A stretch of DNA of 64,000 bases from Rotaria socialis (taxonomy: Eukaryota; Rotifera; Eurotatoria; Philodinida; Philodinidae): NCBI GenBank assembly GCA_905331475.1, contig CAJNYU010000915.1:60211-124210 (forward strand). The letters are read 5' to 3'. A program made the position numbers and the translations under genes. The notes under the pieces were generated by a model that worked only from the letters and a program-made list of their open reading frames with translations, ran no database searches and was not told where the DNA came from. Each line of letters begins with the position of its first letter. Within the stretch, counting starts at the first letter, position 1. Below, in pieces: positions 49,779 through 60,931 of the stretch.

Positions 49779-51852
49779 TTATGTTCGAATTTGAAAACGA
49801 CCATTTTTCACTGTTGTTATATATTTAACTCCTTTAAATGGTTTATAATCCTCTCCGTGCATTTCAACGCGTTGTAATCGTAAGCCCGACATAGTTATTT
49901 GATTGATTTTAAAATTAACAGTTAATATTGGATTCGACTCAGGCAACGGTTGTTCAGCTGCTAGCACAATATTACCACGAAGCGTTGGTAAAGGTGCTGC
50001 AGTTTGTGGCTTAGATTCAATTTTGCCCACATTCCAAACAAGAGTTTTCTTGACAGGATCAAATGTATATTTGCCGTGAGATGGTGTCAGTGCACAATTG
50101 AGTACACACTTTGGCATGACACATTCAATAGTAACATTTTCAATCTAAGAGAAAAAAAAGAGTCGTCAAATCCATAATATCAAGAAATCGATACAAACTG
50201 TTTTGTCTATTTGTTGTTTTCGTCCTACAGTTAGATCAAGTCTTCCTAGACCACCTTCACGAAAGTATATACTGTGTTTGACAAAAATCGGCATCGATAT
50301 GGGACTGAAATGAAAGAAAAGTGATTCTTGGAATTATTCAAAACTGATAAGTTTTATTTTCCGATAAGACACGTCTAAGCTTCGTTATCAATTACTGATG
50401 ATGGCTATGTTATATTCTCATGCACGATGGTTAGTTTAGAGAGCATTATGTCGATTAAACAGACTTTCCATAAACTTACTTCTGTGTTGCAACTCGATAA
50501 GAAATTAATCGAAAACGTCCATCAGGTGGAACAAATGAAAGAACATGCTCACTCTGAATCATAAATTTATCTATTCTCGAACGAAATTATTCTTAGCAAT
50601 TCGACTCTTACTTCCCATTTTTTCACTCGTACACATGGATGAAAACTAACATCATCCAATAATCTAGGATTTATAAAAAATATTGTTAAATCCGGCATAC
50701 CAGTTAATTTGATGTGACAATCAATCTAAATTAAACTCAATCATAACAGCAAAACATATGTCTCAGTAAAAGTTTTTCTATCATATAATCATATTTTTCT
50801 TGCATCTCTACAGATTATGAATCTTTTGTCTACTCACAGATCCTTGAATTTCAGACATAACTATTGCACCATGTTGATCAATGATAGCATCGACTTCTTC
50901 AATAATATCAAAAAAAGCTTCATTATTTCTATAGGTAACACCCAATGGGCGCCATGGAATGTGTGATAGTTTCTTATTCGTAAAAGTGTTGTCGTAACTA
51001 ATAATAAAAAACGAAGAAATTCATTTATTTACTCGCAACAGATCCATTTTTATTTACTTTGTACTATCTCCAGTTACAAGATTCGTCACTTTACGTAGTA
51101 AATTCGGTGGTTTAATAAGTTCTTTAAGAATATTTGTTTCGGTAGCTAACGGTAAACCAGAATCAAGCATTTCGTCTAGTAGCTAATTTGAATAACAAGA
51201 AAAATATTTTTATTCTGCAAGTAACAGAGTTCGTTTTACTTCGTAAACAACAACATAATTATCTTTAATTGATGTTTCTGTACATGTACCAAAATAATCC
51301 TCAAATAAATCCATCATACGATGAAGAAACTCAATGACAAAAAGTGGCGGAACTAAAATTAAGATGATCATTTATTCGAACTAGAAATCAGCGTATCAGC
51401 GTATCGAGTAATTTCTTAACGAGTCTCTAATTCATAAATTTCAAGCTCTTTCAAGAAAATCTCATTCCGCTGTCTTTTTGTGCTCGTAAGAGTGAATATT
51501 TACTTTCTTGACTAATTACAGCAACAAAATAAAGATGATTTCGATAGATATTTATCAAATAATGATGAGGTGTACAAATAATAGGTGGAATATCTTCCGG
51601 ATTCGCACACTAAATTTAAAAAATATAATCACAATTAATCGATAAAATAAGGTAGTCAACCTTTTTTTGCGCTTCATAGAAATAATCACAGATGGATTTA
51701 TTTAAAACTGCTTTCCAATGTTTTTCCATAAATGTATCTCTAAAATAGAATGACAAAAAAGTGTAACCATAAATTTACGATACTATCTTCTGTAACAGTA
51801 AGCATTTCAATATTTACCCCGATTCACTAATCATAAATAAACTATTTATCAT
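49779..51852 (-). CDS. ap3m: AP-3 adaptor complex mu subunit
   Basis: The protein starts MINSLFMISESG at 51852 and reads through about nine short exons to a stop at 49779-49781. Recognisable stretches in order: MEKHWKAVLNKSICDYFYEA, IICTPHHYLINIYRNHLYFV and VPPLFVIEFLHRMMDLFEDY of the longin-like N-terminal domain; KDNYVVVYELLDEMLDSGLP; then the mu homology domain with LSHIPWRPLGVTYRNNEAFF and the last exon MPKCVLNCALTPSHGKYTFD to KPFKGVKYITTV. This matches AP3M1/2 end to end. AP-3 sorts membrane cargo to lysosome-related organelles, the mu subunit binding tyrosine-based signals. It is sandwiched between SLBP (350 bp upstream) and CREBL2 (about 100 bp downstream), all on one strand. Exact internal exon boundaries were not all fixed. 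Confidence 0.95.
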
Positions 51853-52201
51853 GCTTTCTTCGTCGCCTGTAAAAATTTCAATCTGTAAAGCAAACAAGAA
51901 TAGACACAAAAGTATACCAACGCAAAATCTATCAGTCACATCAGCATTCCTGAGAGTAATATTTTCTTCTATATAATCTACTAATTAAATGAATGAGACA
52001 AAAAAAAAACGCCATGTACAAATATCTACACACGAATAGAAAAAATATCATTAAACAACGTGCGTGTATCTAACAGCAAATAAATGAAAAAAAAACAAAC
52101 AAACATATGATGTTTTGCATTTTCATTCGATGCGAATGAACAAAAATATATGATCAAGACAAAAAAAAACATGTCTATCAAAATACTTGGCTTTACAAGA
52201 A

Positions 52202-54057
52202 TTAATCCAATGCCATAGCTGAACGCGAATCGACATTATTCACGATTGTATCCATGGAATCGGCAACATCCAAATCAATAAATGGTTCAGCATTTTTATT
52301 CGTATTCTTTACGAGTGATTCTTCGAAATCATATAAATCCGGAAGAAAATTATCATCGTTTTCATCCATGCACATCGAAGTGGATGATGACGTTGAACAA
52401 TCACTACGTTGAGACGATGAGATTGAATCGTCATCATTAGCACCAGTACTTTCTTTTGTTCTAAAAATAAACAGAAGTATGTCATCACAGAAATTATATC
52501 GAGTCCTGATAATATATTTTGTAAATGACTTACTTATCACCACTAAATTCATGAAGTTTTCGACGCCATGCTTTAACAGCACCATCGAAACCACGTCGAG
52601 ACATTTTCGCATATTTACATGGTGTGCGTGGATGTTGTCTCGTACGACATTTTCTTTAATATCAAAAATAAAAATCAATTTTTAGAACAAAAGCATTCCC
52701 GATTATTTACCGAGCTACCAGCGATAGATAAGTTTCATATGCCTTCGATAGCTTGCCTTTACTAATTTCCTTTTGTCGACGTAGAAGTTCTGTGAAAACA
52801 AAAAAAATAAATTTCCAGAAAAAAAAATTAAAGATCGAACCTTTTGGACAACATTCAATAGAAGTAAGAAGATCTTCGGTAGTTTTATTTTCATGAATAG
52901 GAAATTGTTTAAGATACAAAACAAAGCTAAAAAGAAAGGCTCAATTCATTTTAAATTTTCTTTATTGAAATTACCTATGTAATTTCTTTTCTTCGGCTTC
53001 TTCATTGTCCATTTTATCACACCAATCTTTTGATAGAGTTTTTTTCAATTCTTCTTGTTCTTCTTCAAAGCTATTTAAAAAAAATTTTAATTAATCATTA
53101 AATACATCAAAAGATGTGACCTTAATCGTCATTGACCTCTAATTATTTTTTACACCTGTTGTTCCCTCGGGGAACAAAACAAAATTAACATTTTACTTCA
53201 TTATAAATTTTAGTCTATATATCATTTTCTTTCGTGCATATCCGAACTATGACTCTACGGAAATATTTTTCTTGTATGTCCTTGACAGCGAACAACATAC
53301 TCAGAACATCCATGAGACCACTTAATTTTTTTCCCTACAAATAAAAATATGTTATTGACGAAACCATAAGAACTTCGATTTCTGAAGACTGCAAAAATCA
53401 TTATTTAAATTGATCGCGACCGCAACAGTTGCCTCTTGTTTACCAAAGGAAAAATTTAGAAATCTTAAAAATTGATGTGTACTCTTGATCCAAAGCGATT
53501 TTTCATAGAACAGTGCGAGTAAACATTTTCTGACAAGTGTAGAAAAATTGAATTATGATACGATAAAATTAAGGTGAAAATACTTTTCTGTCTGTATGCT
53601 AGGTTAATGTACCTCTCCTATCTGTAGAAAGCAAGTCTCTCTTCTTACCTGGGTTTTGGTGTTCGAGGTGTTTTTTCAGTATTTAAATCATCATTTTTAA
53701 CATGAAGTTTAGTAGTTGGTTTCGATGGAGTATGGTATCGTGTATTATGATTTTCCTCATGATATTGATCATTTGCATTTTCATCAAAATGCGGTTCGAA
53801 TTTACCTTTCCGATATAAACTTAATAGAAAATAATATTGATTCATTATCGACCGAGAAAAAAAACATTTCTTATTTTACTTCTCATCATTCCGATTTCGT
53901 TTTGAACGAAATCGTGCAGGACTTGGCGTTCCACTATCACTTGATTCATAGGCACGAGCTGTTTTTGGTGTATGACGTAAACGACTAAATTTTGCATAAA
54001 TTTTTTTTTATTTCTTAGTTAAAATGAATTTTACTTTGGAGTATTATGTGTCGACAT
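52202..54057 (-). CDS. slbp: Histone stem-loop binding protein
   Basis: Eight exons (54057-54035, 53984-53880, 53819-53649, 53070-52975, 52926-52841, 52789-52711, 52653-52534, 52460-52202) join in phase to 312 residues. The N-terminal part is charged and Pro/Thr-rich (MSTHNTPNRLRHTPKTARAY). The RNA-binding domain spans about 155-225: LLRRQKEISKGKLSKAYETY, then RQHPRTPCKYAKMSRRGFDG and AVKAWRRKLHEF, matching the SLBP core with its TP motif and the SRR-W helix. The acidic Ser-rich tail resembles other SLBPs. SLBP binds the 3' stem-loop of replication-dependent histone mRNAs and drives their processing and translation. The intron between exons 3 and 4 (about 580 nt) is the longest. The 158-residue minus frame that includes the last exon is partly intronic. 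Confidence 0.93.
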
Positions 54058-55731
54058 AGTTAAATAGTGATGTGTATCTAAATGATTCAAAATAGATGGT
54101 AAATGAATGATAACCGTCCGGGCTGATATCGTAAAAAAAAAGACAAAGACGTTCTTTTTTTATTTGATTGATGTGAATATGCACCAATACAATTTCATCA
54201 AGACAAGTTATGAAGGCGCTACAGTCAATGAATTATATCAAATCGATAGTCACACTATTTAATTGACCTTCTGTTCTTGCCTTATTGATTATTAATGTTT
54301 ATTTTTTAAGGAAAAGAAAAAGATTGTGTTTTGATATATTTATATTATGATTTAATCAAGTGATTTGTTTATGGTTATTGCATTTATTTAGTGTAAGTAT
54401 TGATAATAGCTTTTTCTCTCTGTTATTGTTCTTACTATGGTTATAATTGGATGTGAAGCGAACACAAAACCGAATACTAGTTTTTGTGTTTTGCTTCTTC
54501 TTCGCTGATTGTCTATTATTCTTTTTTTTGTCATAAAGAGATAAATGATCATCATCATCGTTGACGACTACTACAGGGTTTTTTTCTCATTTGCTTTTAT
54601 AATGATGCACCCATCTGTTATATCTAGCTTGTCAACAACAGTAATGTAGTTGTATCTGCTATTTTTTCTATGTACATATTGATAGTTAGTGAGGCAGTCT
54701 CAAAAGAGATTATGTGTATTCTCGCAGCACGATTATCAGTATATTTATTCATATACGTTCTAAATGAGTATTTTGTTGTTCAAACAAATGTCCGAGTGTT
54801 GCTTTGTCGCGTCGCTCGTCGTCTTTATCTGTTTGTTTTCGGTTTTCTTCTTTATTGTCACATTGTATTTTTCTGATGATCGTTTGATTTTAATGATGGC
54901 GACAAAATACATGACAATGCATTTAATCATATAGTTTTACTTTTTACTAGTTTGCATCGTTAACATAGAAGCACGGTGTCCATGATGTAATGCAACATTA
55001 TTTCTACTCCAGATAATGTCTGTCTTGTTCAATCAGTCGAACATGCACATAAAACGTCCTTCGATAGTAGTTAGAGTTATTGACAGACACTTTAAAGAAT
55101 CCATCCGTCTTACGATTATTATCAACGTACACGTACTCTTATTGTCATTCACTTAGTTAACATATTGGTCACCTGACATTGTGAGGTAATAGAAGAGAAG
55201 GTGCTTTTTCAAGGACTTCGCTTCTTTCTCTTTTTTTCCTATGAACACCCCCTGAGAGAAGTAGAAGCATAAAAAAAATTTTTTTTTATCCATTATATGT
55301 GCGACGCATAAGTATCCGAAGGTAAAGTATAGAAAGAGAAAGGGAAAAATGAACGACAATGAATAATGCAGGCAAATGTACTGACACTGTCGATTTTTTT
55401 TACATGTCTTTCATTCAGTAACTTGTCTCGTCAAATCTTTCTTTCTTTTTTTGTGTTGTATAAGTATCATCATTGATTCGATTACAAACCTCATGTTTAT
55501 ATGTTGTTTTTTTTCATTATTATCCAATAGTAACATAAGATGTTTCTTTTCTTTTTCTGCTTTCGTTTGCTCTCTATGTATATAAAAACGAAAGTATTTA
55601 AAAATAGAGTATAGATTGATGGTATCATGTTCTCGCGTTCTCTTTTTTTTTTGGTGTTTGTTCTTCAATAGAGACATATGTTAATGTATAATATTTATTA
55701 TAGATCGAATGCCGTCGGCATTACTGTCAAT
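54058..55731. promoter_or_regulatory. Divergent intergenic region, SLBP / NCK
   Basis: A 1.67-kb gap between two divergent genes. No additional gene is supported; short frames here are T-rich and lack domains. Acceptor-like sequences (CATTTAG about 20 nt before the SLBP start and TTATTATAG about 30 nt before the NCK start) are visible at its two ends. Confidence 0.45.
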
Positions 55732-57460
55732 ATGCAACAAGATAATACTAGTAGCATTAGTAAGCGTGTTTATTTGATTTATATATATAAATATGTATAT
55801 ATATTGTTTTCTTTTTTGTGTAATTACATTTAGATGGTAGTAACGAGATTATAATTGCGAAATTTAATTACAATGCACAAGAAAATCACGAATTATCCAT
55901 AGTTAAAAACGAACGACTCATATTACTTGATGATAAATGTCTCTGGTGGAAAGTAAAACGCGTCGATTCCGATGAAAATGGGTACGTACATTAGGAGAAA
56001 ATGGCCAGTTATTAAATATTAATTTAAAATGAGCTTTTCTCAATATGTAAGTCGACACAGGTACATACGTAACGGATGAGAAATCTTTTTGACAATCTCT
56101 CGAGGCAATCTTATTCGTTTTATCTGGAAATTAAATAAGCTCTTCACCTTGGTCATACACTAGCAAAAAGATCGCCTCTTCTATTATACTATATGCTTGA
56201 CACATTGGTGATTCTATGCAAATTAATTTCTATTTAGATACATTCCATCGAATTTTGCTCGACGTGAAAAACGTTCATTGCTTGATAAAATTATTTCGAA
56301 ACGTATCAATAAAAAACCCACAATAACCAATGGAATCAATCTTGATCGTGTACAATCCTTAGCGCTTATTAAATTTCGATACGAAGCTGAAAGGTAACTA
56401 AACAAAAATAAAAGTCTGCAAACTAATTTTTTTGTTTGACCCACTTTTAGTGAAGATGAAATCAGTTTAAATAAAGGTATTTGGGTAAATGTATTACAAA
56501 AGAAAAACGATGGTTGGTGGCTTGTACAATATGAAAAACAACGTGGGTGGTTTCCATCAAATTATCTCATTGAAGTAAATAAAGAAAAATTCAATAAATT
56601 TGTTTATTTTGTTTTTTTAATATTTCTAGAAAACCAACGATGGTTTAAATTCTCTTACATTAATAAATCAATTAAAATACCATCATTCATCCTCCTCGTC
56701 CAATGGTTTATCGTCATCGAGCAGTGCTAATTCAAATATCATAGACATAAATCATAATCATCAACAACAACAAAATCGTCATAATTCTCATCCTTCACAT
56801 ATGACGAATACAGCGGATGAATATGCATTTGTTATAAAAGCATCAAAGTTTGCTCATTCCGATGGTAAACTCGATACATGTTTAACATTCAACAATCAAC
56901 AACAAGAAAAAAATAATTCATGGTCCGCTTTATTACAATGCGATAAAACAAATTCAAGTTGTACGTCTCCCTCAATATTAAGCAATGAACCATTGACAAT
57001 AGTTGATGGTTTAGCAGCATTAGCATTAAAAAAATATTCGAATGATTCACCCTATGAAAACGAACCATGGTATTATGGTTCCATAAGAAGAGAAGAAGCT
57101 GAAAAACTTTTAAAATTCTATGCAATGGAAAAAGGAGAGTTTCTCATACGAAACAGTGAACGAAAAGTAAGCAAAACAAGAAATGAAATTTTTCAAACAG
57201 AGAGTTATACGTCTATTTGCTTTTGAAAATAGGTTGGCAATTATTCATTAAGTATTCGATCTGATAATGATGTAATTCGACATTTTCTCATTGAATCAAC
57301 TGATGATCAAACACATTTTAAAATCGGTAAACGTTCATTTAAAACATTAAATGATCTTATCGAACATTATAAAACACATCCAGTGTTTGATGCTGATCCC
57401 AATAATAAGCTATATTTAAAAACACCGTTGATTATTAATAATTCCAATCATCAATTCTAA
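55732..57460 (+). CDS. nck: NCK-like SH3-SH2 adaptor with two SH3 domains
   Basis: Six exons (55732-55759, 55834-55981, 56238-56393, 56451-56574, 56630-57166, 57233-57460) give 406 residues. SH3-1 includes AKFNYNAQENHELSIVKNER, LLDDKCLWWKV and YIPSNF. SH3-2 includes IKFRYEAESEDEISLNKGIW, NDGWWLVQY and GWFPSNYL. After a long Ser/Gln/Asn-rich linker of about 150 residues comes an SH2 domain: EPWYYGSIRREEAEKLL, GEFLIRNSER with the phosphotyrosine-binding Arg, and the C-terminal FKTLNDLIEHYKTHPVF. NCK proteins couple phosphotyrosine receptors to actin regulators and normally have three SH3 domains; the third is not visible here, its place being taken by the low-complexity linker. The start at 55732 is preferred over ATG 55709 because only it keeps phase with exon 2. 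Confidence 0.92.
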
Positions 57461-58833
57461 TTCTTAGTTGATTTACAAAAAAACCTAAAACAAGAAGTTG
57501 TACATAGTTTTGTATAGATTTATGCATATGTACGAAATAGCTCAAAACAAAGAAACAGCCTTTAAATGTGTTACTTGATGTTTTTCTTCTTTTTTTTTGT
57601 ATTTGATAATAATAATAATAATGTTCGTTGCTTGATCACAAAAAATATCTACTATACATTTAATAATAAATTGCATATCATGCAGAGGAATTCGATAGAC
57701 TCAATGTGTTCATTTTTTTACAAAAGATTATTGATAGTCAGAAGGCATTCGGGGACGAGGTCCTAAACTCTATTATGAAAATTTTGTTTTGCTTACCAAT
57801 TCTAACGACCTTAGGGTTAGAGACCTGGATCAGAGTTGGTTGCACGTTTGACTAATAATTCAAATTTAACACGAGGTCATTGTAAAAATTGGAAGTTTTA
57901 TTTACTATACAAAGCTGCATAGTCAACATTGAGTCCCCTCTTCGCTAAAGCCCTAAGAGCATTGCAAAAAACAAATACTCGTGATATTCAACGTAACTTA
58001 ATGATGCAAAAGTAAGTTATACAATTCTGATCCAGGTTCTACACAAAGATGACAATCCGAGTTTCGGATTGTGAGTGGAAAACACCCATTGTTTGCCCTT
58101 CTTGTGTGTTTAAACGCGTTTTCAGACAAAATAAACCATGTAAATGCATATCACACAAGAGGAAAAAAGGACCATAGACAGTCCTTTTTTTTTCTACTAA
58201 TTTTACTTGATAAATAATACATGTGTTACAGTAGAGTTCTATATAATCGTAGCAATAATCTACATTAAAGAAAAAGTATTGAGAAAAATAAATGAAAACG
58301 CTGCTTAAAACATTGTCATTTTATTTTATTTAGAATTGTTCGGTGTACTGATTAGCTAAAAAATCCTCGCAGCCAATTATTCATAAGCCTGTAAAGACAA
58401 CGTAAGGATTCTCATCATTCGGAGAGTAAGTCTAGACGAAAAGATTTTTCTCTCAATGTCTAACGTATAGAATCAAAAAAATTACTCATCATTAGTATAA
58501 TATTTAATATGCAGTTTTTTTTATGCAAATTCAATTCAATAGAGAATTTTTTGTCAAACAATGATTAACACCGTTGCACATATTTTGACATTCTTTGATG
58601 TTATTCTAGAAGTTATTTTTAATACAACAAAAAGAAAAACATTTTATGCCTCTCAAATTATTTTTGTTGTTACAATTGTGGAGAAGAAGAAAAACATAAT
58701 TTGCATATTTTCAAAATGAAAAAATATTATTTCGTTTGTTATTCTTATGCATGGAAATAATTAATCTGACAGACACAAAATATATCTGGTTATTTGTCTT
58801 CAGCTATCAGATAATTTATGTATTTCAGTAAGT
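57461..58833. other. Intergenic stretch with inverted-repeat element
   Basis: No gene is seen. It contains the inverted-repeat segment described separately at 57816-58045 and otherwise AT-rich sequence. Confidence 0.45.
57816..58045. mobile_element. Probable MITE with inverted ends
   Basis: The words GTTAGAGACCTGGATCAGAG at the left and, on the other strand, GTAGAACCTGGATCAGAATT at the right bracket about 230 bp. The inverted pair is long enough to be meaningful. I see no clear target duplication, so the superfamily is undetermined. The interior has no coding frame. Confidence 0.5.
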
Positions 58834-59556
58834 TTATCGAATGAATAGAACAGGATATTTATGGCCATGTAAGCTGTACAAATGACGTTTTTCATCTTGA
58901 TAGACAACCGAGATATCTTCACGATATTTATCGAGAAGAGGTGTGACGTTAACAACATCTTGAATATTTTCATAGAAATGCATAACTTGCATTTCATCAG
59001 AAGAATAATAAACACATGTTCCTCCAACAGTTTTCCCACGTTGCAGACAATTGGAACAACAATAATAGCCATTGTGTTGTTTAATGCAAATCGATAATGA
59101 ACGACATGGAAGATCGACTTTAAAAAGTTGAAACTTGATATTGAACTTTTGACCACTAATAACAATGAAATTTTCATTAATTATTTTTCTCATCTGTTGG
59201 CATAGATTATCATAGAGAATTGATGGTGTAGGTTCATTTTCAGAGAAATAAAGTACAAAGAGAAGTTTATTTCGAGCATATTCACGATGAGGAGACGGAA
59301 TTTCTAAATAAAACTTTTTACGCTTTGTTGTAATTAACTGAATCCCATCAGCATGAATTGTAAGTGTTAATCGATTAAATATACTATCCTTATAAATTTG
59401 CTGATATGCTACACTATTAACTATATCATTAGGCAGTAGCAAATGTGCACGTTGTTGATATTCAATTATTAAAGGTAAATTACGTTTAATGACATTTTTT
59501 ATTCGATCGACGATATTAGCTTTATTCATAATCATTATCATCAACTCAAAAAACAT
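58834..59556 (-). CDS. tnp2/CACTA-like transposase-derived fragment
   Basis: A single uninterrupted frame of 240 residues. The middle (LTLTIHADGIQL then ARNKLLFVLYFSENEPTPS) and the stretch FQLFKVDLPCRSLSICIKQH followed by the Cys-rich GYYCCSNCLQRGKT resemble the tnp2-type transposase proteins common as multi-copy genes in cnidarians and rotifers, where a similar block of strand, Cys and QCNG-like motifs is found. Family assignment is from pattern memory. It would be a truncated copy: full proteins are several times longer, and I find no terminal repeats. The minus frame at 58800-59177 is in another phase and is a shadow. Confidence 0.55.
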   Translation of the reverse strand: MFFELMIMIMNKANIVDRIKNVIKRNLPLIIEYQQRAHLLLPNDIVNSVAYQQIYKDSIFNRLTLTIHADGIQLITTKRKKFYLEIPSPHREYARNKLLFVLYFSENEPTPSILYDNLCQQMRKIINENFIVISGQKFNIKFQLFKVDLPCRSLSICIKQHNGYYCCSNCLQRGKTVGGTCVYYSSDEMQVMHFYENIQDVVNVTPLLDKYREDISVVYQDEKRHLYSLHGHKYPVLFIR

Positions 59557-60423
59557 AAACTATTTATTTTTCACGATTTAATTATTTTTTTGTCAAGAAA
59601 TATTTATGGAGATTTTGACTTTTCAGTAGATGTCTATTTATTAATCAATTAACATAATATTCAACATGGTTGAGAAAAAAAGAAGAACGATTTTGATTGG
59701 CTGTTTGATCTAGAAGTTTTGCTTTTTTTATGCCTTTCACACAGTTGTTAATTTGTAATATATCTATTTTCAGAGAAAACTTTTGTAAATATCTTGAAAA
59801 CAGTCTTTTTTTTGCACGAATTTGACTTTTGATTCTTGTTTTACCATTGTAGACAATCTTAATTTAGTCAATTATAAAATTGTTTTTATTCTACAATATA
59901 TAACCGTCGACATTCATTGGAAAACATATTAAATAAAATTCCAAAGAATATACGTTTATTTTATTAAAAAAGATTAAAGAACTTAAAAACTCTAGAAAAT
60001 ACACTTATGTTTATTGGGTTTTTTAGTGTCTATTGTACTATATATTTGATCATCGACAAATAGCTATATTTATTTCTAAGTTTTTCTTTGGTTAAATTGA
60101 TCGAAAGTAATATCAATTTATTTATCCATTCTGCTCTATATGTGTTATTAAAATCCAGTTACTGTCGAGTAATGTTTGCGAATAATACAAAATAATAAAC
60201 TCGTATTTTCTTCATGTTTTACGAGTTCTCATGCTTATTAATTGTACATATTTTTATATTTTTAGTTTTCAACTGAGAACAAAAAAGGAAACGTTGTTTA
60301 ATTAGCTCAGTTATCTTTATTGCATAAAGAAAAAGAATAAAGTTTTGTTAGTAATTCTAGAAGAGATGAAACAAATATATCATCTTCGTTTGATTCTATT
60401 TTGAAGCCAATACAAATCTTAGA
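59557..60423. other. Intergenic stretch
   Basis: Very AT-rich sequence with no supported gene or paired repeats. Confidence 0.5.
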
Positions 60424-60931
60424 TGAACTATATTTCCATTCAAACATTCATAAATTAAAGTCTTATCGATAGTTGAAAATTACAAGCTATATTTCCATTC
60501 AAACATTCATAAATTAAAGTCTTATCGATAGTTGAAAATTACAAGCTATATTTCCATTCAAACATTCATAAATTAAAGTCTTATTGATAGTTGAAAATTA
60601 CAAACTATTTTTCCATTATGAATTCATTGACATTTTATTGAAAGTTATTCGAGTGTAATCTATGATTGGCTCTGCTNCAAGCTATATTTCCATTCAAACA
60701 TTCATAAATTAAAGTCTTATCGATAGTTGAAAATTACAAGCTATATTTCCATTCAAACATTCATAAATTAAAGTCTTATCGATAGTTGAAAATTACAAGC
60801 TATATTTCCATTCAAACATTCATAAATTAAAGTCTTATCGATAGTTGAAAATTACAAACTATTTTTTCCATTATGAATTCATTGACATTTTATTGAAAGT
60901 TATTCGAGTGTAATCTATGATTGGCTCTGCT
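60424..60931. repeat. 59-bp tandem repeats, duplicated around an N
   Basis: A 59-bp unit starting CAAGCTATATTTCCATTC recurs at 60483, 60542 and (diverged) 60601, then again at 60678, 60737, 60796 and (diverged) 60855. Each series ends in the same tail (TTATGAATTCATTGACATTT to GATTGGCTCTGCT). An N at 60677 separates the two series, as at 35697. One real array entered twice in the assembly is the simplest reading. Confidence 0.88.

Noticed and set aside
55709-55760. ATG at 55709 as NCK start
   Set aside because: That frame meets a stop soon after the first intron, while ATG 55732 joins exon 2 in phase.
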